A DNA stretch of 35,378 bases, taken from Treponema sp. UBA1747. GTDB taxonomy: Bacteria; Spirochaetota; Spirochaetia; Treponematales; Treponemataceae. The position numbers and the translations under genes are program-made. How positions within the stretch are numbered: the stretch's first letter is position 1; each line of letters starts with the position of its first letter. The notes below the pieces were generated by a model. The model worked only from the letters and a program-made list of their open reading frames with translations. It was not told the DNA's origin and ran no database searches. The DNA lies in the NCBI GenBank assembly GCA_002315375.1, contig DCHR01000012.1, forward strand, positions 1 to 35,378, read 5' to 3'. Positions 1-8,591 of the stretch are shown piece by piece.

Positions 1-24
1 CGGGTCCGACTCCCGTTTTCCGCT
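1..24 (+). tRNA. 3' end of a tRNA, probably tRNA-Gly (partial)
   Basis: The first 24 bases fold as the end of a tRNA. A T-arm (stem CGGG at 1-4 with CCCG at 12-15, loop TCCGACT) is followed by a 3' acceptor strand TTTCCGC (17-23) and a T discriminator base at 24. CCA is not encoded. T73 and an acceptor expected to begin GCGGAAA are typical of tRNA-Gly. The loop reads TCC where most tRNAs have TTC, which is unusual. The rest lies outside the window, so the identity is inferred. An intrinsic terminator follows directly. Confidence 0.5.
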
Positions 25-35
25 CGAACAAAATG

Positions 36-70
36 AACGCGGTTCAGTTTTTCTGAATCGCGTTTTTTTT
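36..70 (+). terminator. Intrinsic terminator after the tRNA
   Basis: A 12-bp stem (36-47 with 53-64, one G-T wobble) with a TTTTT loop is followed by an unbroken T run to 70. It ends the tRNA transcript just before tig. Confidence 0.85.
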
Positions 71-100
71 ACATATCACACATATTTCTGGGAGTAACCT

Positions 101-1459
101 ATGAAAATCACAAAAGAATTCACAAAACTGGAAAAATCAGCAGTTAAACTTACTGTAACTGTTGCAAAAGAAGACGTAGAAAGCACTTACAAAAGTGTTC
201 TTGGAAAATACGTAAAAAATGCCCAGATTCCTGGTTTCCGCAAAGGACATGTTCCTGCAAACGTTCTTGAAAGAAAGTATGGTGAAGCTCTTAAAGCAGA
301 CACAATGAGCGAAGTAATTGATTCTTCTTTCGGCGAAATTTTCAATGACAAAGATGCTGAAAACCGCCCTCTTCCATATGCTCAGCCACAGATGGATGTT
401 CTTCCTGAATTCGACCTTTCAAAAGACCTTACTTACACAGTAACTTACGATGTATTCCCAACTGTAGAAAACGTTAAATTCGACGGAATCACAGTAAAAG
501 AACCACAGGTAACAGTTGCTGATTCAGACCTGGACGAAGAACTGAAAAACATTCAGGAACGCAACGCCATGGTTGTTGACAAAAAAGATGGTGATGCTGC
601 AGCAAAAGATGATATCGTTTCAATCGATTTCTTCGAAATTGGTGAAGACGGAAACGAAGTTGCCGGTTCAAAACGTGAAGATTTCACATTCACAATCGGT
701 TCAGGTGCTAACCTTTACAAAATCGATGATGAAGTTATCGGTATGAAAAAAGGTGATACAAAAGAAATCACAAAAACATACGACAAAGATGATACAAATG
801 CAGAACTTGCAGGTACAACAAAGAAACTTTCAGTAACAGTAAAAACACTGAAACTCCGTGACCTCCCTGCTCTGGATGATGATCTTGCTCAGGATGTTAA
901 TGAAAAATACAATACACTTGATGACCTGAAAAAAGACCTTACAAAAAATATGGAAACTGCTATGGGTCGCAGAATCAACGAACTTAAACAGAATTCACTT
1001 CTTGAACAGCTTGTTGAAAAGAATGCATTCGACATTCCAGCATCAATGCTGGCTGCTGAACTGGATGGCCGCTGGAACATGATGGCACAGCAGTTCCAGA
1101 CATCTCCTGCAGAACTGGAAAAAATGATTGTTGCTTCAGGACAGACAAAAGAAGGAATGCTTGAACAGTGGGCAGCTGAATCAGAAAAAATGCTCAAGAG
1201 CCGTATCCTGGTTGACAACCTTCTGAGAGACAAAAATATCAGTGTTACTCCTGAAGAAATCGAAGCAGAATATGGTAAAATTGCTGAAGAAGGCGGAATG
1301 TCAATCGAAGAAGTTAAAAAACACTACGATGACCCACGTTCTAAAGAATACCTTATCGATATGGTAAAAGAAAACAAACTTTTTGAAGAACTTTACAAAC
1401 AGGTAAAAGTTTCAAAAGGTGATAAGATGAGTTTCAAAGAGCTTTTTGAAGCCCGTTAA
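101..1459 (+). CDS. tig: Trigger factor (ribosome-associated chaperone, peptidyl-prolyl isomerase)
   Basis: This protein binds the ribosome exit tunnel and shields nascent chains; its FKBP-like domain isomerises prolyl bonds. It has 452 residues, close to the family norm of 430-450. The ribosome-binding signature GFRKGHVP is at residues 45-52. The FKBP-like domain follows at about 160-245, and a helical, Lys/Glu-rich C-terminal domain at about 260-430. The ATG at 101 has GGGAG at 90-94. It is the first gene of a tig-clpP-clpX block, an arrangement common in bacteria, and is separated from clpP by its own strong terminator, so clpP may be transcribed separately. Confidence 0.97.
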   Translation: MKITKEFTKLEKSAVKLTVTVAKEDVESTYKSVLGKYVKNAQIPGFRKGHVPANVLERKYGEALKADTMSEVIDSSFGEIFNDKDAENRPLPYAQPQMDVLPEFDLSKDLTYTVTYDVFPTVENVKFDGITVKEPQVTVADSDLDEELKNIQERNAMVVDKKDGDAAAKDDIVSIDFFEIGEDGNEVAGSKREDFTFTIGSGANLYKIDDEVIGMKKGDTKEITKTYDKDDTNAELAGTTKKLSVTVKTLKLRDLPALDDDLAQDVNEKYNTLDDLKKDLTKNMETAMGRRINELKQNSLLEQLVEKNAFDIPASMLAAELDGRWNMMAQQFQTSPAELEKMIVASGQTKEGMLEQWAAESEKMLKSRILVDNLLRDKNISVTPEEIEAEYGKIAEEGGMSIEEVKKHYDDPRSKEYLIDMVKENKLFEELYKQVKVSKGDKMSFKELFEAR

Positions 1460-1478
1460 TTTTTGAACTTTAATTCTT

Positions 1479-1507
1479 CGGGCTGTCTGTTAAGACAGCC
1501 CGTTTTT
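1479..1507 (+). terminator. Intrinsic terminator after tig
   Basis: A perfect 10-bp stem CGGGCTGTCT / AGACAGCCCG with a GTTA loop is followed by TTTTT. It separates tig from clpP. Confidence 0.92.
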
Positions 1508-1621
1508 GTATATAATATGGTAAAACCTGAATACTCAGGCCCACATCCGGTTATTTTTTTAGTAGATTATAATTATTGAAATACTAAGAATTTAATTTTT
1601 TATAAGGAAGGATTTTTTTTT

Positions 1622-2224
1622 ATGAATGAACAGATGAACTCACTTGTACCTTATGTAATTGAAAGAACCGGAAACGGTGAAAGGTCTTTTGATATTTTTT
1701 CAAGACTTCTCAAAGACCGTATTGTTTTTATTGACGGTGAAATTAATGACGCAACAGCTGACCTGGCTGTAGCACAGATTCTTTACCTTGAATCTGAAAA
1801 CCCAGACAAAGACATCAGCATTTACATTAACTCACCTGGAGGAAGTGTAACTGCAGGTCTGGCAATTTACGATACAATGCAGTACGTAAAATGCGACATC
1901 CAGACAATCTGTATGGGTCAGGCAGCCTCAATGGCAGCAATTCTTCTTGCCGGTGGAACAGCAGGAAAACGCTATGCCCTCCCTTCTTCAAGAGTTATGA
2001 TTCATCAGCCTTGGGGCGGAGTTGAAGGACAGGAAAGTGATATTTCAATCCAGGCAAAAGAAATTATCCGCCTGAAAAAGCTTTCAATCGACTATTTTGC
2101 TGAACATACAAAACAGCCTGTAGAAAAAGTTGCCCAGGACCTGGAACGCGATTTCTATATGACTGCAGAAGATGCAAAAAATTATGGCATTGTTGACCAC
2201 GTAATGGTTCGCCGAACAAAATAA
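1622..2224 (+). CDS. clpP: ATP-dependent Clp protease proteolytic subunit
   Basis: A serine peptidase that forms the tetradecameric barrel of the Clp protease and degrades proteins fed in by the ATPase ClpX. The 200-residue length is normal. The catalytic triad is visible: Ser103 in GQAASMA, His128 in MIHQP and Asp177 in ERDFY. The ATG at 1622 has a strong Shine-Dalgarno AAGGAAGGA (1604-1612) at good spacing. clpX begins 64 bp downstream with no terminator between them, so clpP and clpX are probably co-transcribed. Two TATAAT-like boxes lie upstream (1511-1516 and 1568-1573), but neither has a convincing -35. Confidence 0.98.
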   Translation: MNEQMNSLVPYVIERTGNGERSFDIFSRLLKDRIVFIDGEINDATADLAVAQILYLESENPDKDISIYINSPGGSVTAGLAIYDTMQYVKCDIQTICMGQAASMAAILLAGGTAGKRYALPSSRVMIHQPWGGVEGQESDISIQAKEIIRLKKLSIDYFAEHTKQPVEKVAQDLERDFYMTAEDAKNYGIVDHVMVRRTK

Positions 2225-2288
2225 TTTTTGACAAAATATTGTAAATATCCGGATTGAATTACTCTTTCCGGAAATAAGGAATTTATAT

Positions 2289-3572
2289 ATGAAGCGTTTT
2301 GGAAGTGACAGATACTGCTGCTTCTGCGGTAAGCAGGAAGATAAATCAAGAATCCTCGTAGAAGGACCATCTCCAAATTTATTTATCTGCAACAAATGTG
2401 TTGCAATCTGCCAGAGTATTCTTGAACAGCAGGAAGCAGGTTATACCCCTGTTGAACTTTCAGAAGTTCCGACTCCCCAGGAATTCAAAAATTACCTGGA
2501 CCAGTATGTAATCGGACAGGACGAAGCAAAGAAGGTTCTTTCTGTTGCAGTTTACAACCATTACAAACGTCTTTCAAAACTTCCAAAAATCAAACGCGAT
2601 GATGATGAAGTAAGAATCGAAAAATCAAACGTTCTTCTTATCGGACCAACCGGGTCAGGAAAAACACTTCTTGCAAAAACTCTTGCACAGAAGCTTCAGG
2701 TTCCTTTTGCAATCGCTGATGCCACTACCCTTACAGAAGCCGGTTATGTTGGTGAAGACGTTGAAAATGTTCTTCTGAAACTTATCAACGCTGCTGACGG
2801 AAACATCCAGGCTGCAGAACACGGAATCATCTTCATTGATGAAATTGATAAAATCGCACGTAAAAGCGAAAACACATCTATTACACGTGACGTATCAGGT
2901 GAAGGTGTACAGCAGGCACTGCTTAAGATTATCGAAGGAACTCTGGCAAGCGTTCCTCCACAGGGCGGAAGAAAACATCCGAACCAGGAAATGCTTCAGA
3001 TCGATACAACAAACATCCTCTTCATTCTTGGTGGAGCTTTTGTCGGACTGGACGAAATCATCGAAAAACGTGTTGCTGACCGTTCTATGGGCTTCGGCTC
3101 AAATATCGGACAGATGTCTGCTGAAGACAAAATGCTTCTTCTGAATAAAACATCTCCTGATGATCTGGTTAAATTCGGTATCATTCCGGAACTTATCGGC
3201 CGTATGCCTATTACTGTTTCTCTTAAAGAGCTTCAGGAAGAAGATCTGGTAAGAGTTCTTACAGAACCAAAAAATGCCATTACAAAACAGTTCCAGGCAT
3301 CTTTTGCAATTGATGATACAGAACTTAATTTCGAAACAGAAGCAATTCGTGAAATTGCCTGTGAAGCAATCAGACAGAAAACTGGTGCCCGCGGTCTCCG
3401 CACAATCGTAGAAAAAATGCTTACTGATGTAATGTTTATTGCTCCAAACATGAAAGGCAAAAAGAGATTCACAGTAACAAAAGATATCGTTGAAAATAAA
3501 GTAACTGATATTACATCTCTCCTTGTTCCGGTTGATACACCGGCAATCGAAGACGGAAATCAGGCTTCTTAG
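2289..3572 (+). CDS. clpX: ATP-dependent Clp protease ATP-binding subunit ClpX
   Basis: A hexameric AAA+ unfoldase that recognises substrates and threads them into ClpP. It has 427 residues, normal for the family. The N-terminal zinc-binding domain has Cys10, Cys13, Cys34 and Cys37 (C-x2-C pairs). Walker A GPTGSGKT is at residues 119-126 and Walker B FIDE at 182-185, followed by the conserved PELIGRMP stretch and the AAA+ lid domain. It lies directly downstream of clpP, as in many bacteria. A terminator follows the stop codon. Confidence 0.98.
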   Translation: MKRFGSDRYCCFCGKQEDKSRILVEGPSPNLFICNKCVAICQSILEQQEAGYTPVELSEVPTPQEFKNYLDQYVIGQDEAKKVLSVAVYNHYKRLSKLPKIKRDDDEVRIEKSNVLLIGPTGSGKTLLAKTLAQKLQVPFAIADATTLTEAGYVGEDVENVLLKLINAADGNIQAAEHGIIFIDEIDKIARKSENTSITRDVSGEGVQQALLKIIEGTLASVPPQGGRKHPNQEMLQIDTTNILFILGGAFVGLDEIIEKRVADRSMGFGSNIGQMSAEDKMLLLNKTSPDDLVKFGIIPELIGRMPITVSLKELQEEDLVRVLTEPKNAITKQFQASFAIDDTELNFETEAIREIACEAIRQKTGARGLRTIVEKMLTDVMFIAPNMKGKKRFTVTKDIVENKVTDITSLLVPVDTPAIEDGNQAS

Positions 3573-3594
3573 AATTTTTTCTTTGCGTATTCTA

Positions 3595-3625
3595 AAGGGG
3601 GTGTATTTGCCCCCTTATTTTTTTT
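3595..3625 (+). terminator. Intrinsic terminator after clpX
   Basis: A 7-bp stem AAGGGGG / CCCCCTT with an 8-nt loop is followed by ATTTTTTTT. It lies between clpX and thiI. Confidence 0.88.
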
Positions 3626-3650
3626 ATTAAACAAATTAAGGCAGGTTTTT

Positions 3651-4838
3651 ATGGCTACTTATCTTGCAAAAGTTGGTGAACTTACTCTTAAAGGAACAAA
3701 CATTAAAGAATTTGAACAGCTCCTGGTCCGCAATACAAAAAAATATCTTGAAGGACGTAAAACAAAAGTTACCCTCAGAGCAGGACGAATGTATGTTGAA
3801 TGTTCTGATAATGAAGATGACTGCAAGGCTGTAGAGTTCTGTCTGAATCACCTTATCGGTATTGTAGGCTGGGCAAAAACCAGAACCTGTGAAAGAACTC
3901 TTGAAGCAATCAAAGTTGCCGTTATGGAAGAAGCACAGATTGCAGCTGACAGAGGATGCAAGACTTTCAAAATTGATGCAAGACGCAGCTGGAAAGAATT
4001 CCCGCTGAACTCTTACCAGCTCTGCTGTGAAGCAGCAGGTCCTGTTGAAAGTATTATGAAAGTAGATGTTCATAATCCGGATGTAATGATTTATATTGAA
4101 GTCCGCGAAACGACTTATGTTTATTCTTCTGTAAATACAGGATGCCGCGGGCTTCCAGTTGGATCATCAAACAGAGGTCTCCTTCTTCTTTCTGGCGGTC
4201 TGGATTCACCAGTTGCAGGTTACCGCATGATGCGCCGCGGTATGCGTGTTGAAGCCGTTTACTTCCATTCATATCCATACACATCTGAAGAAGCCCAGAA
4301 AAAAGTTGAAACTCTTGCAGAAAAACTTTCTTACTTTGGAATCAACACATACCTGAACATCATTCCATTTACAGACGTTCAGATGCGGATCAAAGAAAAA
4401 GCACCTGAAGCCTGGAGTACACTTATGCTCCGTGTGTGCATGATGAAAGTTGCAAACATGGTTGCAGAAAGAGTTGGAGCCGAATGTATTATTACAGGTG
4501 AAAGTCTTGGGCAGGTTGCAAGCCAGACTCTGGAAAACATGAGCGTAACAGAACATTTTGCTGCCTACCCTCTTTTCCGTCCTCTCATCGGTATGGATAA
4601 AGAAGAAATCATCAAGGACGCATATTTCATCGACACATACGACACTTCAATTCTTCCTTACGAAGACTGCTGCGTCCTCTTCAGCCCGAAGCACCCTGTT
4701 CTCCGCGGCCGCATTGAAGACGCTGAAAAAATCTTCGCTGAACTGGATTGTGAAGAACTCCTGAAAGAAAGCTTTGAAAAGCGGGACGTAAAAAGATTCA
4801 CTGTTGAAAAGATAGAAAAAGAAGAAAACAATGCCTAA
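3651..4838 (+). CDS. thiI: tRNA 4-thiouridine synthase ThiI (no rhodanese domain)
   Basis: Adenylates and thiolates U8 of tRNA and, in some bacteria, takes part in thiazole synthesis for thiamine. The N-terminal ferredoxin-like and THUMP domains cover about residues 1-165, including the conserved SFPLNS-like stretch near 117-122. The PP-loop ATPase motif SGGLDS is at 181-186. The catalytic-Cys region appears as PYEDCCVLFSPKHP near the C-terminus. At 395 residues the protein lacks the C-terminal rhodanese domain of E. coli ThiI (482 aa), so sulfur is probably delivered another way, as in Gram-positive ThiI. Start ATG 3651 with AAGGCAGG at 3638-3645. There is no thiamine gene beside it, so tRNA thiolation is the safer role. 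Confidence 0.93.
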   Translation: MATYLAKVGELTLKGTNIKEFEQLLVRNTKKYLEGRKTKVTLRAGRMYVECSDNEDDCKAVEFCLNHLIGIVGWAKTRTCERTLEAIKVAVMEEAQIAADRGCKTFKIDARRSWKEFPLNSYQLCCEAAGPVESIMKVDVHNPDVMIYIEVRETTYVYSSVNTGCRGLPVGSSNRGLLLLSGGLDSPVAGYRMMRRGMRVEAVYFHSYPYTSEEAQKKVETLAEKLSYFGINTYLNIIPFTDVQMRIKEKAPEAWSTLMLRVCMMKVANMVAERVGAECIITGESLGQVASQTLENMSVTEHFAAYPLFRPLIGMDKEEIIKDAYFIDTYDTSILPYEDCCVLFSPKHPVLRGRIEDAEKIFAELDCEELLKESFEKRDVKRFTVEKIEKEENNA

Positions 4839-4857
4839 GGCAAAATGAACTGATAAT

Positions 4858-4890
4858 AAAAGGACTGTTGGAAACAACAGTCCTTTTTTA
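4858..4890 (+). terminator. Bidirectional intrinsic terminator between thiI and ligA
   Basis: A perfect 13-bp stem (4858-4870 with 4875-4887) closed by GAAA is followed by a T run. On the minus strand a T-rich stretch also follows, so it can serve both convergent genes, thiI and ligA. Confidence 0.9.
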
Positions 4891-4943
4891 TTGTGCGCGG
4901 ATTAAGCTTTTCGAAATCAGAAAAAAGTATTTTTTTTGTTATG

Positions 4944-4970
4944 GGTGGTTTCGACAAGCTCAACCACACC
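4944..4970. repeat. Short hairpin element of the TCGACAAGCTCAA type
   Basis: GTGGTT at 4945-4950 pairs with AACCAC at 4962-4967 around the core TCGACAAGCTC. The sequence resembles small intergenic palindromes seen in many bacterial genomes. It sits just downstream of ligA, beyond the shared terminator as seen from thiI. No function is assigned. Confidence 0.45.
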
Positions 4971-4977
4971 ATTTACC

Positions 4978-6897
4978 CTATTTTAATAAATCAAGGAATT
5001 GTTCTTCGTTGATAATAGGCACACCAAATTTCTGAGCCTTAACGTTCTTTGAGCTGCCGCTTTCTTTATCGTTTGTAACAAGATAACTGAGGTCTTTTGT
5101 AACGCTGGATTTAGCTGAGCCGCCTGCTTCTTTTACAAGCTTTTCTGCATCCTGGCGTTTCATGGTTTTAAGTTCGCCTGTGAAGCAGAAAGATTTTCCT
5201 GCAAGTTTTCCACCACCTGTTTCTTTCAGAATAATTATCCCGCTTTCAACAAGAGAACGCATTTCATCTCCGTATTCCTTAAGGCCTTCGCAAATTGTAC
5301 GGGCTGTAATTTCTGCAAAGCCGTAACAGGCAGCAATGCTTTCTTCTGTTGCAGAAAGGATTTTATCCAGAGTTTCGAAACCACAGTTTATCAGGTTTTC
5401 GGCCATTGTCTCGCCGAAGCCTTCAATATCAAAACCGGCAAGGAATGTTGCAAGATTCATATTGCGATGGGACTGAATCGATGCAAAAACTTTTCCGGCT
5501 CCAAGACTTTCCTTTCCTTTATCGATTGCTTCATCCTTCAAGAAATAAGGAACCAGTTCTTCTTCATTCAGGGAATAAATATCGGAAATGCATTTAAGCC
5601 GTTTATCCTTAAAAAGATTTTCAATAAGTGTCACGCCGAAGTCACGGATATCAACTACCTGCTGCCATTTTAAAAGCTGATGCAGAATTCTTTTTTCACA
5701 AGTTTTGTTCGGACAGAAAAGACGACTTCCTTCATCTACAAGTTTTGTTCCGCAGCATTCACATTTTTCAGGGAATGGAACGGGACTAGTAACAGCCTCT
5801 TTGGAAGGAACTACGCTCATGATTTTAGGAATAATTTCACCACGTTTTACAACAACCACATGACTGCCAATCTGGACTCCAAGCTTACGCATTGTATCAG
5901 GGTTTGCAAGGGATGCTCTCTGTACTTTGGTTCCATTCAGTTCTACTTCATCAAAAATGGCAACCGGAGTATATGTTCCACCCGAAATGCTCCATTCTAC
6001 TTCACGGAGAACAGATACTGCTTCTTCAAGACTGAACTTGAATGCAATCTGGCGGTCAGGACGGGCACGGAAAGCATCATCCAGGTCAATTTTCTGTTCT
6101 TTGATTACAAGCCCGTCAATATCGTATTCCAGAGATTTTCTCTGTTCCATTACATATTCACGGTATTTGATTACTTCATCAGGACTCTTACAGAAACAAA
6201 GTGGAGAAGTTTCAAAACCTGCCGAACGGAGCCAGCGGATTTTTCCTTCTTCATTTTCAAAAGGAGCCTTACCTTCAGTTGCAAGGGCATCATAAGTAAT
6301 GAGTTTAAGATATTCACTGCCTTTTCCGTCCTTACGTTTCATAAGACCGTTGGCAGCATTACGGCAATTTGCCTTATCAGAAAAATGTTCTTTGTGAACT
6401 GAGTGAGTCATAATGACTTCGCCGCGGATACCACCGGTAAAATCCTGCTTTACCCCGTCAATATAAATTGCAGCCTGAACTCCGCCCATTTTCCGGGCAT
6501 TGGCAGTAATATCATCTCCGATTTCACCGTCACCACGAGTTACGGCACGGACCAGATTTCCCTTTTCATACTGAAGTTCAAGGGAAGCGCCGTCCAGTTT
6601 ATATTCAACCAGATACTGGTCATATTTATGTTTAAGTGTCCAGTCAAGAAATTCTTCGGGATTAGCAGCTTTTTCCTGGCTCCCCATTGGCATGACATGT
6701 CGGATTTTAGCAAAGTTCCCTGAGTCTGCACCAACTTTATGGAGAACAGGATTCTGTGGATCAAGAGATTTCAGTTCATCCCAAAGCTTATCGAATTCAG
6801 CATCAGAAATTTCTGCTTCACCGTTATAATATGATGCCTGGTATTTTTTTATAAGTGCTTCAAGTTCAGAAACTCGTGATGATTCGAAAAGATCCAT
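4978..6897 (-). CDS. ligA: NAD+-dependent DNA ligase
   Basis: Seals nicks in duplex DNA during replication and repair, using NAD+. It has 639 residues, slightly short for the family (about 670). An N-terminal Ia domain precedes the adenylation domain, with the nucleophile lysine in KLDG at 100-103. An OB fold follows. A four-cysteine zinc finger (Cys379, Cys382, Cys395, Cys400), helix-hairpin-helix repeats (about 480-545) and a C-terminal BRCT domain (about 563-639) complete it. The ATG at 6897 has a strong GGGAGG 9 nt upstream. It is transcribed alone: trmB upstream has its own terminator, and the convergent thiI lies downstream. Confidence 0.97.
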   Translation of the reverse strand: MDLFESSRVSELEALIKKYQASYYNGEAEISDAEFDKLWDELKSLDPQNPVLHKVGADSGNFAKIRHVMPMGSQEKAANPEEFLDWTLKHKYDQYLVEYKLDGASLELQYEKGNLVRAVTRGDGEIGDDITANARKMGGVQAAIYIDGVKQDFTGGIRGEVIMTHSVHKEHFSDKANCRNAANGLMKRKDGKGSEYLKLITYDALATEGKAPFENEEGKIRWLRSAGFETSPLCFCKSPDEVIKYREYVMEQRKSLEYDIDGLVIKEQKIDLDDAFRARPDRQIAFKFSLEEAVSVLREVEWSISGGTYTPVAIFDEVELNGTKVQRASLANPDTMRKLGVQIGSHVVVVKRGEIIPKIMSVVPSKEAVTSPVPFPEKCECCGTKLVDEGSRLFCPNKTCEKRILHQLLKWQQVVDIRDFGVTLIENLFKDKRLKCISDIYSLNEEELVPYFLKDEAIDKGKESLGAGKVFASIQSHRNMNLATFLAGFDIEGFGETMAENLINCGFETLDKILSATEESIAACYGFAEITARTICEGLKEYGDEMRSLVESGIIILKETGGGKLAGKSFCFTGELKTMKRQDAEKLVKEAGGSAKSSVTKDLSYLVTNDKESGSSKNVKAQKFGVPIINEEQFLDLLK

Positions 6898-6922
6898 AAA
6901 AGACCGCCTCCCAATTAATTCA

Positions 6923-6928
6923 ATTATA
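6923..6928 (-). promoter_or_regulatory. Possible -10 box for ligA
   Basis: The minus strand reads TATAAT 25 bp upstream of the ligA ATG and just before its GGGAGG ribosome site. The hexamer 17 bp further upstream (TACCTT) is a poor -35 match, so confidence is low. A separate promoter is expected because the trmB terminator lies just upstream. Confidence 0.35.
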
Positions 6929-6974
6929 CTGGAAAAACTGAACTAAAGGTAGTTTTTGCAAGGTCAGGGACAGC

Positions 6975-7017
6975 AAAAAAAACGCCCGTGAAATGAAGAA
7001 CACTTTATTTCACGGGC
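6975..7017 (-). terminator. Intrinsic terminator after trmB
   Basis: A perfect 11-bp stem (6984-6994 with 7007-7017) is followed on the minus strand by GTTTTTTTT. It ends the run of 388-aa protein gene, lipoprotein gene and trmB. Confidence 0.9.
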
Positions 7018-7024
7018 ATTTATT

Positions 7025-7732
7025 CTAAATCTTTTCAAACATTATTTCGGTAATTACGCGGTCTGCGGCTTCACCTTTCCGCTCAAATTTAGTCTGACTT
7101 CTCCAGGGCTGTTTTTCAGCAAAACCTTCGTAACGGTTTTTCAAACCTTCTGTCAGCTTAAGCTCTTCCAGAGCAAACTCAGCATAAGGATACCAGTCTG
7201 TTACGAAATATAGATAACCGCCGGTTTTAAGTTTTTTTGCAATCAGATTTGTTCTCGGGCGTTGAACCATGCGGCGTTTATGATGCTTCTTTTTAGGCCA
7301 CGGATCCGGGAAGAAAATGTGGAAACCGTCAACACTTCCGTCATCAATCATTTTGTCCAGAACTTCAAGGGCATCGTATTCAAAAATACGAAGATTGGTT
7401 AATCCTTCGGCTTCAATGTGATTCAAAAGTTTTCCGACACCGGGTCTGTGAACTTCAATGCCAAGATAATTTGTATCAGGATTGTTTTTTGCAATCTGCC
7501 AGGTGGCATCGCCCATACCAAAACCGATTTCAATTACAACTGGATTTTCATTTCCAAAAATTTCCTTGAAATCCAGTTTTTTATTTTCATCAAAACCCAG
7601 GCACCATTTTGCAGAAAGTTCTTTATATGCTCTTTCCTGGGCATCAGTCATTCGCCCGATACGAAGAACATAGGTTTTTATTTCTCTGCGGAAACTGTTT
7701 TCACTGCTATTCTGATTCTGAACGTCTGACAT
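7025..7732 (-). CDS. trmB: tRNA (guanine-N7-)-methyltransferase
   Basis: Methylates N7 of G46 in the variable loop of tRNAs, using S-adenosylmethionine. The SAM-binding stretch IEIGFGMGDA and the family signature FFPDPWPKKKHHKRR are clear, and the length (235 aa) is normal. Two ATGs lie six bases apart (7738 and 7732). I prefer 7732 because AAAGGA is correctly spaced from it. The gene overlaps the end of the upstream lipoprotein gene by 26 bp (32 bp with the other start), suggesting translational coupling. It is the last gene of a three-gene unit. Confidence 0.95.
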   Translation of the reverse strand: MSDVQNQNSSENSFRREIKTYVLRIGRMTDAQERAYKELSAKWCLGFDENKKLDFKEIFGNENPVVIEIGFGMGDATWQIAKNNPDTNYLGIEVHRPGVGKLLNHIEAEGLTNLRIFEYDALEVLDKMIDDGSVDGFHIFFPDPWPKKKHHKRRMVQRPRTNLIAKKLKTGGYLYFVTDWYPYAEFALEELKLTEGLKNRYEGFAEKQPWRSQTKFERKGEAADRVITEIMFEKI

Positions 7733-8579
7733 TATCATTCCTTTCGCCGCTCATCTGAGACTGGGCGCCTTCATTTGATGAAGAATAATCTGCAGGCTGT
7801 TCAGTACTTTCTTTTTCCGCATCAGCCTTTTCTTCTTCTATTTCGTTTTTTCCGTTCTTTTCATTATTCTGAGCTTCGCTGTTTTCTTCTGCACTGTTAT
7901 TTTCTGCAGTGAATTTTTCTTCGCTGTTATTTTCTTCGGCTTCAGATTCCTGAACCGGATTTTTCAAAACCACAGGCAGGATAAAGATTTCCTTTCCATT
8001 GTTTCGAGTCCATACAATTCTGTAACTTTCCCCGGAAGGATACCGGTTCCAGATATCATCAATATTTCTGATATCTTTTTTTTCACCATAAAACAGAAGT
8101 ACAGAATTTACATCCGAAACAGCTATGCTTTCTTTCCCGTTATTCTGAGTCATGAATTCAACTGCCTGACTCACTGTAAAAGCAGAAGCACCTTCGGTTA
8201 TTGAAACATTTATTACTGTTGATTCTTCGTTTCCATTTGAATCTGTATACCAGACAAGATATTTCCCTGCAGGAAAAGTTTTATTTTCAGGCATTACAAA
8301 ATTTGAATATCCTGAATATTTTTTCTTTCCGGTTTCAATTTTTACAGGTGTAAGACATTCCCAGATAAAATTATTCTGGGTACATTCAACCCTGATTTTA
8401 TCTGCACGATGAACATCCGAAGCAACATCCAGGAAAACTCCAAGCCTTACTTCAGGCAGATCAGTTTCATTTTCAAAATCATAAACCATGTACCCTGTAG
8501 CGGAATTCAATTCGGGTAAATTTTGAGAACATGAGAATAATAAGATTGTAGTCAGAAAAATGAAAAGACACTTTTTCAT
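7707..8579 (-). CDS. Putative lipoprotein with Ig-like N-terminus and acidic tail
   Basis: I do not recognise a named family. The N-terminus is a lipoprotein signal peptide: positive MKK, a hydrophobic stretch, then lipobox Leu-Phe-Ser-Cys with Cys17 as the lipidated residue. Serine at +2 gives no hint of inner-membrane retention by the E. coli rule. Residues about 25-120 are beta-rich and end like an Ig-type fold, with several Trp/Tyr and a KYLVWYTDSNG stretch. A second small domain covers about 130-210. Residues about 215-290 are a disordered Glu/Asn/Ser-rich tail. The start lies 12 bp after the stop of the 388-aa gene, and the 3' end overlaps trmB. Confidence 0.8.
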   Translation of the reverse strand: MKKCLFIFLTTILLFSCSQNLPELNSATGYMVYDFENETDLPEVRLGVFLDVASDVHRADKIRVECTQNNFIWECLTPVKIETGKKKYSGYSNFVMPENKTFPAGKYLVWYTDSNGNEESTVINVSITEGASAFTVSQAVEFMTQNNGKESIAVSDVNSVLLFYGEKKDIRNIDDIWNRYPSGESYRIVWTRNNGKEIFILPVVLKNPVQESEAEENNSEEKFTAENNSAEENSEAQNNEKNGKNEIEEEKADAEKESTEQPADYSSSNEGAQSQMSGERNDNVRRSESE

Positions 8580-8591
8580 CTTCAGGCAAAC

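Noticed and set aside
1511..1573. Two TATAAT boxes upstream of clpP as promoters
   Set aside because: Neither has an acceptable -35 at 16-18 bp, and the first lies at the end of the tig terminator, so I did not call a promoter.
3626..3650. TPP riboswitch upstream of thiI
   Set aside because: Only 25 bp lie between the clpX terminator and the ATG, too short for any riboswitch.
5680..6402. 240-aa open frame on the + strand inside ligA
   Set aside because: Antisense shadow of ligA: Phe-rich, low-complexity translation with no domain or ribosome site, while ligA is complete on the other strand.
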